From: Streptomyces sclerotialus
GTDB lineage: Bacteria; Actinomycetota; Actinomycetes; Streptomycetales; Streptomycetaceae
Assembly (NCBI GenBank): GCA_000719105.1
Contig: JODX01000014.1
Location: 62,001 to 126,000 of the forward strand
Direction: 5' to 3'
Length of the DNA: 64,000 bases
The notes beneath the pieces were generated by a model. The model worked only from the letters and a program-made list of their open reading frames with translations. It did no database searches and was not told where the DNA came from. The position numbers and the translations under genes were made by a program. Each line of letters opens with the position of its first letter. Positions within the stretch are counted from its first letter, which is position 1. Below are positions 50,894-60,049 of the stretch, in pieces.

Positions 50894-52265
50894 TGACGAG
50901 GGTGCCCTCCTCGATCTGGTAGTCGAGGGGCAGGCCCAGGTTGCGCATCGCGGCGACCATGCCGGTGTTGGAGGACTGCGTGACGGCGTACACGCTCTCG
51001 CAGCCCGCCTCCATCGCCATGCCCACCAGCCGGCCGAGGAGTTCGCCGCCGATGCCGCGCCGCTGCCACTCGTCCTCGACCAGCAGCGCGACCTCCGTCT
51101 CGTCGCCGTCCCACAGGAGGTGGCCGAGGCCGATGAGGCGGCCCGAAGCGGTCTCGACGGCCAGGGTGCGGCCGAACCGGGGGCTGAGGAGGTGGTTGAG
51201 GTAACGGTCGGCGTCGGCCAGCGGCCCGTGGTAGCGCATGCCCAGCGTGCGCGGTGAGCAGCGGGTGTGCAGCGCCTTCGCCGCATCCAGATCGTCCGTC
51301 CCGGCGCGCCGTACGGTGATGTCGCCGCCCTCCGGCAGCGTCAGCACGTCCTGGCCGCGCGGAATCCTCGGGCCCAGCCGCGTGTCCAGCTCCACCAGTG
51401 CCCGCGCCCGCGCGAACTCCGTCGGCGTGAACGGGAGATACGGCCGCTCCACCGTGATCACCCCGCCCTCCGGCGCCCGCAGCCGCATCACCGTGTCCTC
51501 CAGCGCTCCCTCGACCGGGGCGTCCTCGAGGGCCCGCCCGGTGGCGGGGGAGGCCGCCGGCAGCGAGCGGATGGAGCACCGGCCGAGGAGCTGGCGCAGG
51601 GCGAGCGGGAGTTCGGCCGCGTCCAGGGCCGTGCGCGTGGCCAGGCCGAGCACCCGGGCCGGCACGTCCACGAGGTCGTGGGCGTCGGCCCGCTCGATCC
51701 AGGTCTCGGTGCCCCCCGCCCCCGCGACCGCGCGGGTGATGTCCGACGTGGCCAGCCCGGCGGGCGACCGCAGCAGGAACTCGTCCACCGTGCCCTCGGC
51801 CAGCGGATGCGTCTGGAGGCTCAGGATGTCCACCTCGTGGCGGGCGAGCGCCGTGCACAGGGCGGCCAGCGAACCGGGCTCGTCCCGGACCGTCGTCCGC
51901 ATCCGCCACAGCACGGTCGCCGCGGTCCCCTCGTCCTTGCCGGCACCGGCGGCACCGGCGGCACCGGCGGCATCACCTGTAGCGACTGCCCGGCTCGTAT
52001 CGCCCGTATCGCCTGTATCGTCCACCGGCGGTGCGTGGCCGTGGCGGCGTGCCCACCATGTGTGGAAGCCGGCCGTGGCGACCAGCACCGCCGCCGAGAT
52101 CAGCAGCAGCGCCGGGCCGTCGGGCCCGTGCCCGATCAGGTTCGCCACCGCGTCGGCCACGGCCACCGCCGTGAACAGCGCGGCGAGTTCGACCACGTCC
52201 CGCCGCCAGTGGTGCACCGGGCGGCCGTTCCTGGCCCGCGTCACTTGAGACATCTCTGGAGTCAT
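50817..52265 (-). CDS. Membrane-anchored ACT-GNAT fusion protein
   Basis: A 482-residue protein in three parts. Residues about 24-70 have two hydrophobic segments (VELAALFTAVAVADAVANLI and ALLLISAAVLVATAGF), predicting a membrane hairpin. About 120-185 is an ACT-like domain (RTTVRDEPGSLAALCTALARHEVDILSL) that usually senses amino acids. About 315-465 is a GNAT acetyltransferase with the acetyl-CoA loop DEWQRRGIGGELLGRLV. A repeat-rich linker (TGDTGDT, AGAAGAAGAG) joins the first two. It probably acetylates proteins or small molecules under amino-acid control (inference). ATG 52265; an ATG five codons later is possible. Overlaps the PLP enzyme's 3' end. Confidence 0.86.
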   Translation of the reverse strand: MTPEMSQVTRARNGRPVHHWRRDVVELAALFTAVAVADAVANLIGHGPDGPALLLISAAVLVATAGFHTWWARRHGHAPPVDDTGDTGDTSRAVATGDAAGAAGAAGAGKDEGTAATVLWRMRTTVRDEPGSLAALCTALARHEVDILSLQTHPLAEGTVDEFLLRSPAGLATSDITRAVAGAGGTETWIERADAHDLVDVPARVLGLATRTALDAAELPLALRQLLGRCSIRSLPAASPATGRALEDAPVEGALEDTVMRLRAPEGGVITVERPYLPFTPTEFARARALVELDTRLGPRIPRGQDVLTLPEGGDITVRRAGTDDLDAAKALHTRCSPRTLGMRYHGPLADADRYLNHLLSPRFGRTLAVETASGRLIGLGHLLWDGDETEVALLVEDEWQRRGIGGELLGRLVGMAMEAGCESVYAVTQSSNTGMVAAMRNLGLPLDYQIEEGTLVITARLHATPVPSRLPYDQAAQGPGW

Positions 52266-52399
52266 ACGGTCACTGTGGACGAACGGTGTTGCGTGATCAC
52301 GAACGCTCTGTGACCGATGGGTAAAGCGTCATTTCGCTCCTTTCCTTGCGTTTTGGGCCGTTGGGTCGGGTGGCGATCGTGGCGGGCGCGTCGTCGGGG

Positions 52400-55177
52400 T
52401 CAGGCCGCGCGCTCGCCGTCGCCACCCGGAGCCACGGCCCCCTGGCTCAACGCGGCGCGCAGTCGGCGGGCCTCCGTCACCAGCCGGGACGAACCCCGGC
52501 GGGCCGCCGTCCGCCCCAGGTGCAGAAGATCACCGCGCGCCCCCGACCGCTCCGCGCACTCGGCCGCGACCGCCAGCAGGTCACTGAGCCCCCGCGCGGG
52601 TTTCACCGCACCGTCGGCCGTACTGTCGGCCGCACTGTCGGTCGTGTCGTCGGCCGCAAGCGGCGCGAGCAGGACGGGCAGCGTCTCGCGCAGCACGGAC
52701 CAGAGGGTGGCGTACGCTCCGGTCGCCGCCGCGGTCCGTATCGCCTCGGCGAGCCGCAGCGGCTTCACGGCCCCGGTCCGTGTCAGTTCCCCGAGGTCCG
52801 CCCCCAGCCGGGCCGCGTCCAGTCGGCCGCGCGCGGCCAGGACCAGCAGCGCGTCCACGGCGGCGAGCCGATCCTCCGGGTGGCGTGCCCCGAGCCCGTA
52901 CGCCACGCCCAGGTGCACGGCTTCCCCGGGCTCGCCCTCGGCTTCCGCCAGCGCGGGAAGCACGGCGGCCTCACCACGCGAGTCGTCGACGGCGACCGAC
53001 GATATGTTGCACAGCAGCCGCCCGGCGACCAGCTCCGGCCGGCCCGGGACCACCGCCACCCAGTGCTGCCGATCGGACTCGTCCCAGTGGGGGCAGTACC
53101 CGTGGGTGTTGAGGACGGACACCGGCCGCCACAGATGCCGGAACTCCGGTGGGAGATCGGCATGCCGCACCCGGACCTCACCGAACTCCAGGAGGATGCG
53201 CGGTCCGGAGGCGCGTCGCCGCGTGGACGGCGACGGCTCCGCGGTGGTGAGCCACCGGGCGAGGCGGTCCGCCTCCGCGGTGCCCAGCTCCCGCGCGCTG
53301 CGTGCCGCGTCCTCGGCCGTCGCACGGTCGTCACGCCGCACCCGCAGCAGGGCCTGGGCGAAGTCGGCCGGTCCCGGGCGGACGCCCAGTCTGTTGCAGG
53401 CGTCGAGCCGCGCGATCAGTTCGTCCGGCTCCAGCAGGCCCGTGCTCCAGGTGGGCGTGGCCAGCAGGAAGGGCACCGGGGCCGTGCGTACTCGGTACGC
53501 CGCCTCCCACAGCCGGGCCTCGAAGGCGCGGGAGATGCCGCTGTGCGGGCAGTGGTCGGAGGTCGGTCCCCGTGATACCGCCCGGTGCAGTGTCTCCGTG
53601 CTCACCTCGTCGAACAGTGCGGCGACGACCACCTCCAGGCCGTGCGGCGACTCGCGGAAGTACTGGTCGGTTCCGACCTGCCGACGGTCGGGCGCGTACC
53701 ACCAGCGCCGAGCCACCACCGGGCGCAGGGCGTCGATCAGCGCGGCTCTGTCATGGTGCGCGTGCCGGATCAGCCCGTCCAGCGCGCGCTCGAACGTGCT
53801 CACGTCGCCGCCGGCTGCCAGCAGCGCGCCGACCTCCTCCGCGAGCTCGGCCGCCGACCGCGGTGCGGGAGCCAGCCGGGCCGGCCGCGGAACCGGCGGG
53901 AGCACCTCCTCGTGGACCGGTGCCCGGGGCACGACGCCGAGCAGCCGTTCCGCGCGCTGCCGCAGACCGGCGCTCAACTGGGACGCCGCCTCGGCGAGTT
54001 CGTCGCGGACCCGGATCCGGGTGGGGTCGCCGGACGCGTCGAGGTCCCCGAGGTGGCGCTCCGCCAGCTTCAGCGCCCGCTCCTGGGTGTCCGTGTCGTC
54101 GTGCCCGAAGGCCTGCGCCACGGCCGGGAGCAGCTCGCCCGCTCCGGACGGATCACGCTTGAGGACCTTGCCCAGCAGCGCGAGCTGTGCCCGGGCCAGC
54201 TTCTTCTCACTGCGGAAGAGCACCGCGCCGGAGGCCTCCGCGAGCTCACGCACGGCCAGCTCCCCGTCCAGCGCCAGCGTCCCGAGCACCGACTGGGCGT
54301 GCGCAGCCACCGTCGAGGGCGCGTCGGAGCACAGAGCGATCCAGTCGGCGGTGCGGGCCCGCTGCTCGTCCCGGTCGAGGTCCAGCGCGGTCAGCAGCCT
54401 CAGGAACGCCCGCTGATCGACGGGCCGGCCGCCGCGCAACAACCGGGCCACACAGGCGTCGACCACGGCCGCGCGGTCCAGGCGGCCTTCCCTCGTGAGC
54501 TGCCTGAAAGCGTACGCCCAGCTATTGGGCCCCTCGTCGGCCGTTCGGTTCAGCCAGGGCCCGACGTCCGACGTCTCGAAGAGGGCCGCGACGAGCTCTG
54601 CCAGGTGCGGGTCCTTCCACATCCGGTCGGTGACCGTGTCACTGCCCTGCCAGATCGAACCGATGTGCGCCAGCCAGCCATGGACGTAGGCCTCCGTCGT
54701 CGGCACCGCGCAGCCGGACAGCCGGACCAGACCGGCCATCAGCGCGTACGGCACCCGTGCCGTGACCGGACGCTCGGCCAGCCGGTGGGCGAGATCCGCC
54801 AGCCACGCGGGCTCGCGGTCCCCCAGCACGTCCAGCAGCACGTCGAGGTCGGGCTGCCACAGGCGCATGTCGGTCGCGGAGAGCCAGGTGGCGGCGGCCG
54901 CGGCCCCGGTCTGGCACCCCGCCCCGGCCACCTGCAGTGCGGGATAGACGCGGCGGGCGGGGCGGCTCCAGATGTCGGCCCGCAGTTCCTTGCGCACCAG
55001 TTGCAACGCGGGGAAGCAGGCGCGGCGTTCGCCGTCCGTCATTCCGTCGAGCAGGATCACCACGTCACCCGTGCTGCCCGCCAGTACCGCCTCGACCAGT
55101 GATGCTGCCTTCGGCTTCGACCCCATCACGTCCCCCCGCCCGTTCCTGCCCGGCCCGTTGCCGTTCTGGCCGCTCAT
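52400..55177 (-). CDS. Large helical-repeat protein paired with SWIM protein (DUF6493-like)
   Basis: A 925-residue cytosolic protein with no membrane segments. Composition and helix periodicity (many Leu/Ala/Arg/Glu, about 40-residue units such as LARAQLALLGKVLKRD ... ALKLAERHLGDL) suggest HEAT-like alpha repeats in the first half. The second half contains a compact beta-containing section with FRHLWRPVSVLNTHGYCPHWDESDRQHWV. I believe this is the protein type named DUF6493 that accompanies SWIM zinc-finger genes, but cannot verify. Start ATG 55177 overlaps the SWIM stop as ATGA, so both are made together. The 134 bp beyond its 3' end hold nothing notable. Confidence 0.75.
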   Translation of the reverse strand: MSGQNGNGPGRNGRGDVMGSKPKAASLVEAVLAGSTGDVVILLDGMTDGERRACFPALQLVRKELRADIWSRPARRVYPALQVAGAGCQTGAAAAATWLSATDMRLWQPDLDVLLDVLGDREPAWLADLAHRLAERPVTARVPYALMAGLVRLSGCAVPTTEAYVHGWLAHIGSIWQGSDTVTDRMWKDPHLAELVAALFETSDVGPWLNRTADEGPNSWAYAFRQLTREGRLDRAAVVDACVARLLRGGRPVDQRAFLRLLTALDLDRDEQRARTADWIALCSDAPSTVAAHAQSVLGTLALDGELAVRELAEASGAVLFRSEKKLARAQLALLGKVLKRDPSGAGELLPAVAQAFGHDDTDTQERALKLAERHLGDLDASGDPTRIRVRDELAEAASQLSAGLRQRAERLLGVVPRAPVHEEVLPPVPRPARLAPAPRSAAELAEEVGALLAAGGDVSTFERALDGLIRHAHHDRAALIDALRPVVARRWWYAPDRRQVGTDQYFRESPHGLEVVVAALFDEVSTETLHRAVSRGPTSDHCPHSGISRAFEARLWEAAYRVRTAPVPFLLATPTWSTGLLEPDELIARLDACNRLGVRPGPADFAQALLRVRRDDRATAEDAARSARELGTAEADRLARWLTTAEPSPSTRRRASGPRILLEFGEVRVRHADLPPEFRHLWRPVSVLNTHGYCPHWDESDRQHWVAVVPGRPELVAGRLLCNISSVAVDDSRGEAAVLPALAEAEGEPGEAVHLGVAYGLGARHPEDRLAAVDALLVLAARGRLDAARLGADLGELTRTGAVKPLRLAEAIRTAAATGAYATLWSVLRETLPVLLAPLAADDTTDSAADSTADGAVKPARGLSDLLAVAAECAERSGARGDLLHLGRTAARRGSSRLVTEARRLRAALSQGAVAPGGDGERAA

Positions 55178-56556
55178 GCCGCGTCCTGCCCCGACATCGC
55201 GCCCCGGCGCACCATGCGCACCGCCAGGGCGTGCTTGCACGGTCCGCGCCCGCCCCGGTACCTGGCCCACCACAGGCACGAGCAGCTCAGTGTTCCCGCG
55301 GTGTCGCGCACCCGGTGCACATGCCCGTCCTCGGCGGTCACCGTGCCCATGCCGCCGTGCAGGGTCACCGCCCCCGCGGCGACCAGGGCCCGGGCCGACC
55401 GCAGCCGCGGATTGCTGCGCTCGGCGCGGTCGGCGTCGTACGGGAGCTCCCGGTGGAAGTACGCCGCCTCCGCCGTGTCGTAGCCCACCCGCCCCGATGT
55501 GCCCAGCCGGATCAGGGCCGCCCGGACCCGTTCGGCCGGCAGCCCCGAGGCCGTGGCCAGGTCGCCGATGTCGATGCGCGGCTCCCACGCGAGCAGGACC
55601 GCGATCAGCTCCGCGTCCTCCGCCGCCTCCTCGGTGGCGAGGGAGTCCAGCACACCGCCCTCGCCGGAGAAGCCGCGCGCGGCCTCCGGGGACAGGGTGA
55701 GCGTCAGCCGCATACCGGGCAGGACGACCTCCCAGGCGCCGGCCACCGGCGCGTCCCCGGCGCTCGGCGGGCCGTACACCCGCAGCGCCGTCGCGTGCCG
55801 CAGCACCCGGCGCAGGGCGACGAGCCGCTCGGAGCCCGGCAGACACACGGCCCCCGGCGCCGGCCGGGTGGTCGGCCGCAGTGTGCGCCCGGCGAGCACC
55901 ACCCACCGCACACCGCCTGCGGTGCCGCGCGGGCCACCGCCCGGCAGCGCGCGCAGGAAGCGCACGGCCTCGGCCGCCGGCAACTCGGCCCGCAGATCGA
56001 ATCCGGCGGCGATCACCTGGGCCTCGGCGAAGCCGCGCAGCCAGCGGTCGGGCAGCGGCACGCGCTTCTCCACGACCGGCCCGTCCACGGTGGTCACCGC
56101 CAACTCGTCCGGTCCGACCCGCAGATGCAGCGGATCGTCCGCGCCGACGCGGGAGAGCGCCTCGCGCAGCGGGTTGTTGACGTCCACATGCGTCGTGCCG
56201 TGCCCCACGTCGCCGCCGTCGAGGCCCGCCTCCAGCACGTCCAGGCGCGCGTACACCCCGCCGCAGCCGGAGAAGGACTCGAAACGGAGCCGGTCGCCGT
56301 TGCCCGTCACCACCGGATCGAGCGAGGCTCTCAGCTGCGGCTGGTGATAGCGGGCCGCCGCCACGTCCGCGACCGCCAGCAGTGCCGCCGAGGCCACTTG
56401 GGGGGACGTCAGGAAGCCCGCGAAGAAACGCGGGTGGTCCTCGATTCCGGTCGGGGTCGCACCCCGCGAGGTCTCGAGGCCCAGCCGCTGCCCGTCCGGA
56501 ACGGACTCCAGCACGGAGGGTCGGGAATATGTCACGGCCTGCAACGATCGCGTCAT
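55174..56556 (-). CDS. SWIM zinc-finger protein
   Basis: A 460-residue protein with a C-terminal SWIM zinc finger CxCx(n)CxH, visible as CSCLWWARYRGGRGPCKH (about 428-445), which binds nucleic acid or protein. The first 400 residues show mixed alpha/beta sequence with no familiar enzyme motif. A winged-helix-like part (about 335-385: IGDLATASGLPAERVRAALIRLGTSGRVGYD) precedes the finger. ATG 56556. First of a two-gene set with the large helical protein. In other bacteria SWIM proteins of this kind sit with MoxR ATPase and vWA genes; those partners are absent here. Confidence 0.86.
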   Translation of the reverse strand: MTRSLQAVTYSRPSVLESVPDGQRLGLETSRGATPTGIEDHPRFFAGFLTSPQVASAALLAVADVAAARYHQPQLRASLDPVVTGNGDRLRFESFSGCGGVYARLDVLEAGLDGGDVGHGTTHVDVNNPLREALSRVGADDPLHLRVGPDELAVTTVDGPVVEKRVPLPDRWLRGFAEAQVIAAGFDLRAELPAAEAVRFLRALPGGGPRGTAGGVRWVVLAGRTLRPTTRPAPGAVCLPGSERLVALRRVLRHATALRVYGPPSAGDAPVAGAWEVVLPGMRLTLTLSPEAARGFSGEGGVLDSLATEEAAEDAELIAVLLAWEPRIDIGDLATASGLPAERVRAALIRLGTSGRVGYDTAEAAYFHRELPYDADRAERSNPRLRSARALVAAGAVTLHGGMGTVTAEDGHVHRVRDTAGTLSCSCLWWARYRGGRGPCKHALAVRMVRRGAMSGQDAA

Positions 56557-56651
56557 GGGAAAACCGTAGAGGCGACCACTGACAATCGGCCTGGCCTGCG
56601 GAAACGCCGCGATGGGCGGGCTGCGGGAAAGCGAGCGGGAGACGGGAACGC

Positions 56652-56684
56652 GCCGCGCACCGGGGGATGACGCCGGTGCGCGGC
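56652..56684 (-). terminator. Hairpin terminator after phoD
   Basis: GCCGCGCACCGG (56652-56663) pairs exactly with CCGGTGCGCGGC (56673-56684), a 12-bp stem with a 9-nt loop, about 45 bp past the phoD stop. No T-run. The remaining gap up to the SWIM gene start holds only the SWIM promoter. Confidence 0.7.
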
Positions 56685-56728
56685 ACGGATCATGAGGGTA
56701 CGTCAGACGGGCCCGCGGACCGGGCGGG

Positions 56729-58330
56729 TCACTGCCCGACCAGCCCCGGCTGCAGCACCTTCGTGTACAGCACGGTCCCGTCCTGTTCCCGCAGCCGTAC
56801 GGTCAGTTCGCCGCTGCCGCCGTCGATGTCGACCTCGCCGAAGAACTGGTAGCCCTCGGCGGGGGAGACGTTGGAGGCGGTCGGCGCCTTCACGAAGACC
56901 CGTTCCGGGCCGAACGTGCCGTCCAGGGTGCTCGCCGGGAACGCGCCCGCGTTGAGCGGCCCGGAGACGAACTCCCAGAACGGCTCGAAGTCGCCGAACG
57001 CGGCCCGCGACGGCTGGTAGTGCTGGGCCGAGGTGTGGTGCACGTCGGCGGTCAGCCACACCGTGCCGGTGATCCGGCGGTGCTTGATGAACCGCAGCAG
57101 CTCGGCGATCTGCAGCTCCCGGCCGAGCGGCGCGCCGGGATCACCCTGGGCGACGGCCTCGACGTTCCGCCTGCCCTCGGTCGTGTCGGACACCACCAGG
57201 CCCAGCGGCATGTCGGAGGCGATCACCTTCCACACCGCGCGCGAACGCGACAGCTCCCGCTTCAGCCACTGGAGCTGCTCGGCGCCGAGGATGCCCTGCG
57301 GGTCGGTGGTCTCGGTGCCGGGGGAGTTGGCGTTGCGGTACGTCCGCATGTCCAGCACGAAGACGTCCAGCAGCGGTCCGTGTCGCATCACCCGGTACAT
57401 CCGGCCCTCGCGCGCGCCCGTCGGCAGGGTGGAGACCGGGTAGTACTCGGTGAAGGCCCGCGTGGCCCGGGCGGCCAGGAGGTCCACGCTCTTGACGGTG
57501 TAGCGGGTGTCCGAGTCCGCGATCACCTGGCCCGGGTACCAGTTGTTGCGCACCTCGTGGTCGTCCCACTGGACGATGGACGGCACCTGGGCGTTGAACT
57601 TCCTCAGGGCCTCGTCGAGGAGGTTGTACCGGTGGTTGCCGCGGAACTCCGCGAGCGTCTCGGCGACCTTGGCCTTCTCCTCGGTGGTGATGTTCCGGTA
57701 GACGCTGCCGTCGGGGAGGGCCGCCGTCGCGGATATCGGTCCGTCGGCGTAGACGGTGTCGCCGCTGAACAGGAAGAAGTCCGGGTCCAGCTTGCCCATC
57801 GCGTCGAAGATGCGGTAGCCGCCGATGTCCTCGTTGATGCCCCAGCCCTGCCCGGCCAGGTCCCCGGACCACACGAAGCGCACCCCGGAACGCCGTTTCA
57901 CGGGTGCCGTGCGGAAGGTGCCGGTGACCGGCTCACCGGTGCGGCGCGGGTCGTCCGGGTCGGCGAGCAGTACCCGGTAGTGGATCTGCTCGCCGGCCGG
58001 GAGACCGTGCAGCCGGGTCGTCCCGGTGAAGTCGGTGCCCGAGCCGAGCAGCGGGCCCCGCCATCTGCGCGGATTGCGGAAGGACTCGGTGGCGGACGTC
58101 TCGACGATCATCCGGGCCGGCCGGTCGGAACGTACCCAGACCAGACCGGAGTGGGCGGTGACGTCCCCGGCCTGCACCCCCCACCCCGCCGCGGGCCGGC
58201 CCGACCGGGCGAAGGCGGGCGCCGCGACCGGTCCGAGCCCGGTGGGCAGGGCCAGGGCCGCCGAAGCGGCGAAAGAGCCGCGCAGCACGCTGCGGCGGCC
58301 GGGCAGGTGGCTCGGCGGACGGTGTGTCAT
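56729..58330 (-). CDS. phoD: Secreted PhoD-type alkaline phosphatase
   Basis: A 533-residue PhoD phosphatase/phosphodiesterase. Tat signal with GRRSVLRGSF at about 11-20 and cleavage near PAFA. An N-terminal PhoD domain with SGLVWVRSDRPA is followed by the metallophosphatase core: WSGDLAGQGWG, SGDTVYADG, QWDDHEVRNNW and TADVHHTS, which bind Fe/Ca. Exported folded by the Tat system to take phosphate from organic esters. Start ATG 58330 with GGAGG 7 nt upstream; the longer in-frame extension to 58417 would run through the PHO-box-like promoter. Likely PhoP-activated under phosphate starvation. Confidence 0.94.
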   Translation of the reverse strand: MTHRPPSHLPGRRSVLRGSFAASAALALPTGLGPVAAPAFARSGRPAAGWGVQAGDVTAHSGLVWVRSDRPARMIVETSATESFRNPRRWRGPLLGSGTDFTGTTRLHGLPAGEQIHYRVLLADPDDPRRTGEPVTGTFRTAPVKRRSGVRFVWSGDLAGQGWGINEDIGGYRIFDAMGKLDPDFFLFSGDTVYADGPISATAALPDGSVYRNITTEEKAKVAETLAEFRGNHRYNLLDEALRKFNAQVPSIVQWDDHEVRNNWYPGQVIADSDTRYTVKSVDLLAARATRAFTEYYPVSTLPTGAREGRMYRVMRHGPLLDVFVLDMRTYRNANSPGTETTDPQGILGAEQLQWLKRELSRSRAVWKVIASDMPLGLVVSDTTEGRRNVEAVAQGDPGAPLGRELQIAELLRFIKHRRITGTVWLTADVHHTSAQHYQPSRAAFGDFEPFWEFVSGPLNAGAFPASTLDGTFGPERVFVKAPTASNVSPAEGYQFFGEVDIDGGSGELTVRLREQDGTVLYTKVLQPGLVGQ

Positions 58331-58393
58331 GAATGCGCCTCCAGGGACGGATCCGGCCATGTGCACCGTCACACCTACTGCGGCACTTCGGCG

Positions 58394-58415
58394 CACACGG
58401 AAACCACAAGTGAAC
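58394..58415 (-). promoter_or_regulatory. PHO box-like direct repeat upstream of phoD
   Basis: On the minus strand, two 11-nt direct repeats lie next to each other: GTTCACTTGTG (58415-58405) and GTTTCCGTGTG (58404-58394). They match the Streptomyces PhoP unit (GTTCACCCGGC-like) in the important first bases; the first unit is the better one. They end 64 bp before the phoD start codon. Confidence 0.7.
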
Positions 58416-58559
58416 AACCGACGCGACAGTCAGGGAACCCGTGTGCGACTCCGGGGCGGCCCGTCGACGATTGTGGCGGAGATCACGCGGTCGCGGGGGT
58501 GCGGGTGCCGGCCACTCCGCACGGATCTCCCCCCGGACCGGGCCGCTCCGTCCGCGGTG

Positions 58560-60002
58560 TCAGGCGGCGACGGCCTCGGACATCAGGCGGACACCCTCCC
58601 GTATCCGGGCCGGCGACAGATGCGCGTACCCCAGCACCAGCCGTACACCCGCGTCGTCCGGTACCCGCCCGTGGTCCGCGAGCGGGCGCAGGGCGATCCC
58701 CGCGGCGGCCGTCCGGGCGAGGAAGCGGGCCGGTGGCCCGTACCGGGCAGGCAGTGCGGCGATGACGTGCAGCCCCGCCGCGATCCCGGACACCTCCGTG
58801 CCGGGGAGGTGCTCCGCCAGGGCGGCCACGAGCGTGTCGCGGCGCTCCCGGTACGCGCGCTGGCAGCGTCGCAACTGCCGGTCGTAGTCGCCCCGCTCGA
58901 CGAACCGGGCGAACGACGCCTGGTCGATCGAGGGATGCCCCAGATCCGTGGTCCGCTTGCGTGCGACGACGTCCTCGGCCAGCGACTCCGGGACGAGCAG
59001 CCAGCCGAGCCGCAGCCCCGGCGCGAGGGACTTGCTGACGGACCCGGTGTATGCGACGCGCTCCGGGTCGAGCCCCTGGAGCGCGCCCACGGGGGCACGG
59101 TCGTAGCGGAAATCCCCGTCGTAGTCGTCCTCGACGACCAGTCCGTCGACGGAGCGCGCCCAGCCGAGGAGTTCGGCCCGCCGCCCCGCCGAGTACGCGA
59201 TCCCGGACGGGAACTGGTGGGCCGGAGTCACCACGACGCACCGTACGCCCGACTTCCGCAGCGGCCCCGTGGCCAGCCCCTCCGCATCCAGGGGCAGCTG
59301 TACGGTGCCGATCCCGGCCGCCGCGTACAGGGCGTTGTGCTGGGGGCTGCCCGGGTCCTCGACGCCGACGGTGCGCACCCCGCGCGCGTGGAGGGCGGAT
59401 CCGAGGAGGGCCGCCGCCTGGGCCACCCCGGAGACGACGACGATCCGCTCGGGGTCGGCGACCACCCCCCGCCGTCGGGCGAGGAGTTCCGCGAGTGCCG
59501 TGCGCAGCCGGGGCAGCCCGCGCGGATCCGGGTAGCCCAGTGTGTGGTGCGGGACCTCGGCGAGCACCGCCCGCTGGGCCGCCGCCCACGCGGCGCGCGG
59601 GAACAGCGACAGGTCCGGTGTCCCGGGGAGGAAGTCGGCCCGGGCGCCGGGCGTCCGCGGAGCGAGGTCCCGCGCGCGTGGGCGCGCGGACCGGACGGCG
59701 TCGCCCACCCAGGTGCCCGCTCCCCGCCCGCTGCGCAGATATCCCTCCGCGGTCAGCTGCTCGTAGGCCTCGGTCACCAGTCCCCGTGACACCGCGAGGT
59801 CGGCCGCCAGCTCACGGCTGGGCGGCAGCCGGGTACCGGGAGCGAGCCGGCCCGAGCGGATCGCCTCGCGCAGGGCCGCCTGCAGCGTCCGCCCACGCGC
59901 GCGTGCCGGCGCCGAAGCGGCCGGCAGGAGCAGCTCCCAGGCGGCCGTCCACGGCGCGGCGGCATTGCTCCCGTCCTCACGATTGGTCCCCGATGACGTC
60001 AT
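58560..60002 (-). CDS. MocR/PdxR-type GntR regulator with aminotransferase domain
   Basis: A 480-residue MocR protein. GntR winged-helix at residues about 38-105 (LAADLAVSRGLVTEAYEQLTAEGYL) joined to a fold-type I aminotransferase domain with PLP Lys in YTGSVSKSLAPGLRLGW (about 330) and DDYDGDFRYD. It uses PLP as an effector and does not catalyse transamination in known relatives. ATG 60002. Divergent from an EamA transporter 47 bp away; the pair with GGACC repeats between them suggests direct control of that exporter. Confidence 0.93.
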   Translation of the reverse strand: MTSSGTNREDGSNAAAPWTAAWELLLPAASAPARARGRTLQAALREAIRSGRLAPGTRLPPSRELAADLAVSRGLVTEAYEQLTAEGYLRSGRGAGTWVGDAVRSARPRARDLAPRTPGARADFLPGTPDLSLFPRAAWAAAQRAVLAEVPHHTLGYPDPRGLPRLRTALAELLARRRGVVADPERIVVVSGVAQAAALLGSALHARGVRTVGVEDPGSPQHNALYAAAGIGTVQLPLDAEGLATGPLRKSGVRCVVVTPAHQFPSGIAYSAGRRAELLGWARSVDGLVVEDDYDGDFRYDRAPVGALQGLDPERVAYTGSVSKSLAPGLRLGWLLVPESLAEDVVARKRTTDLGHPSIDQASFARFVERGDYDRQLRRCQRAYRERRDTLVAALAEHLPGTEVSGIAAGLHVIAALPARYGPPARFLARTAAAGIALRPLADHGRVPDDAGVRLVLGYAHLSPARIREGVRLMSEAVAA

Positions 60003-60007
60003 GGAAG

Positions 60008-60025
60008 TGGACCTTAATCCGGACC
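60008..60025. promoter_or_regulatory. GGACC direct repeat, candidate MocR site
   Basis: TGGACC (60008-60013) and CGGACC (60020-60025), 12 bp apart, lie in the 47-bp gap between the divergent mocR and eamA starts. MocR proteins usually bind short direct repeats, so the position fits, but each unit is short. Confidence 0.4.
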
Positions 60026-60049
60026 ACCACCGCCCATAGCGTCACGGTC

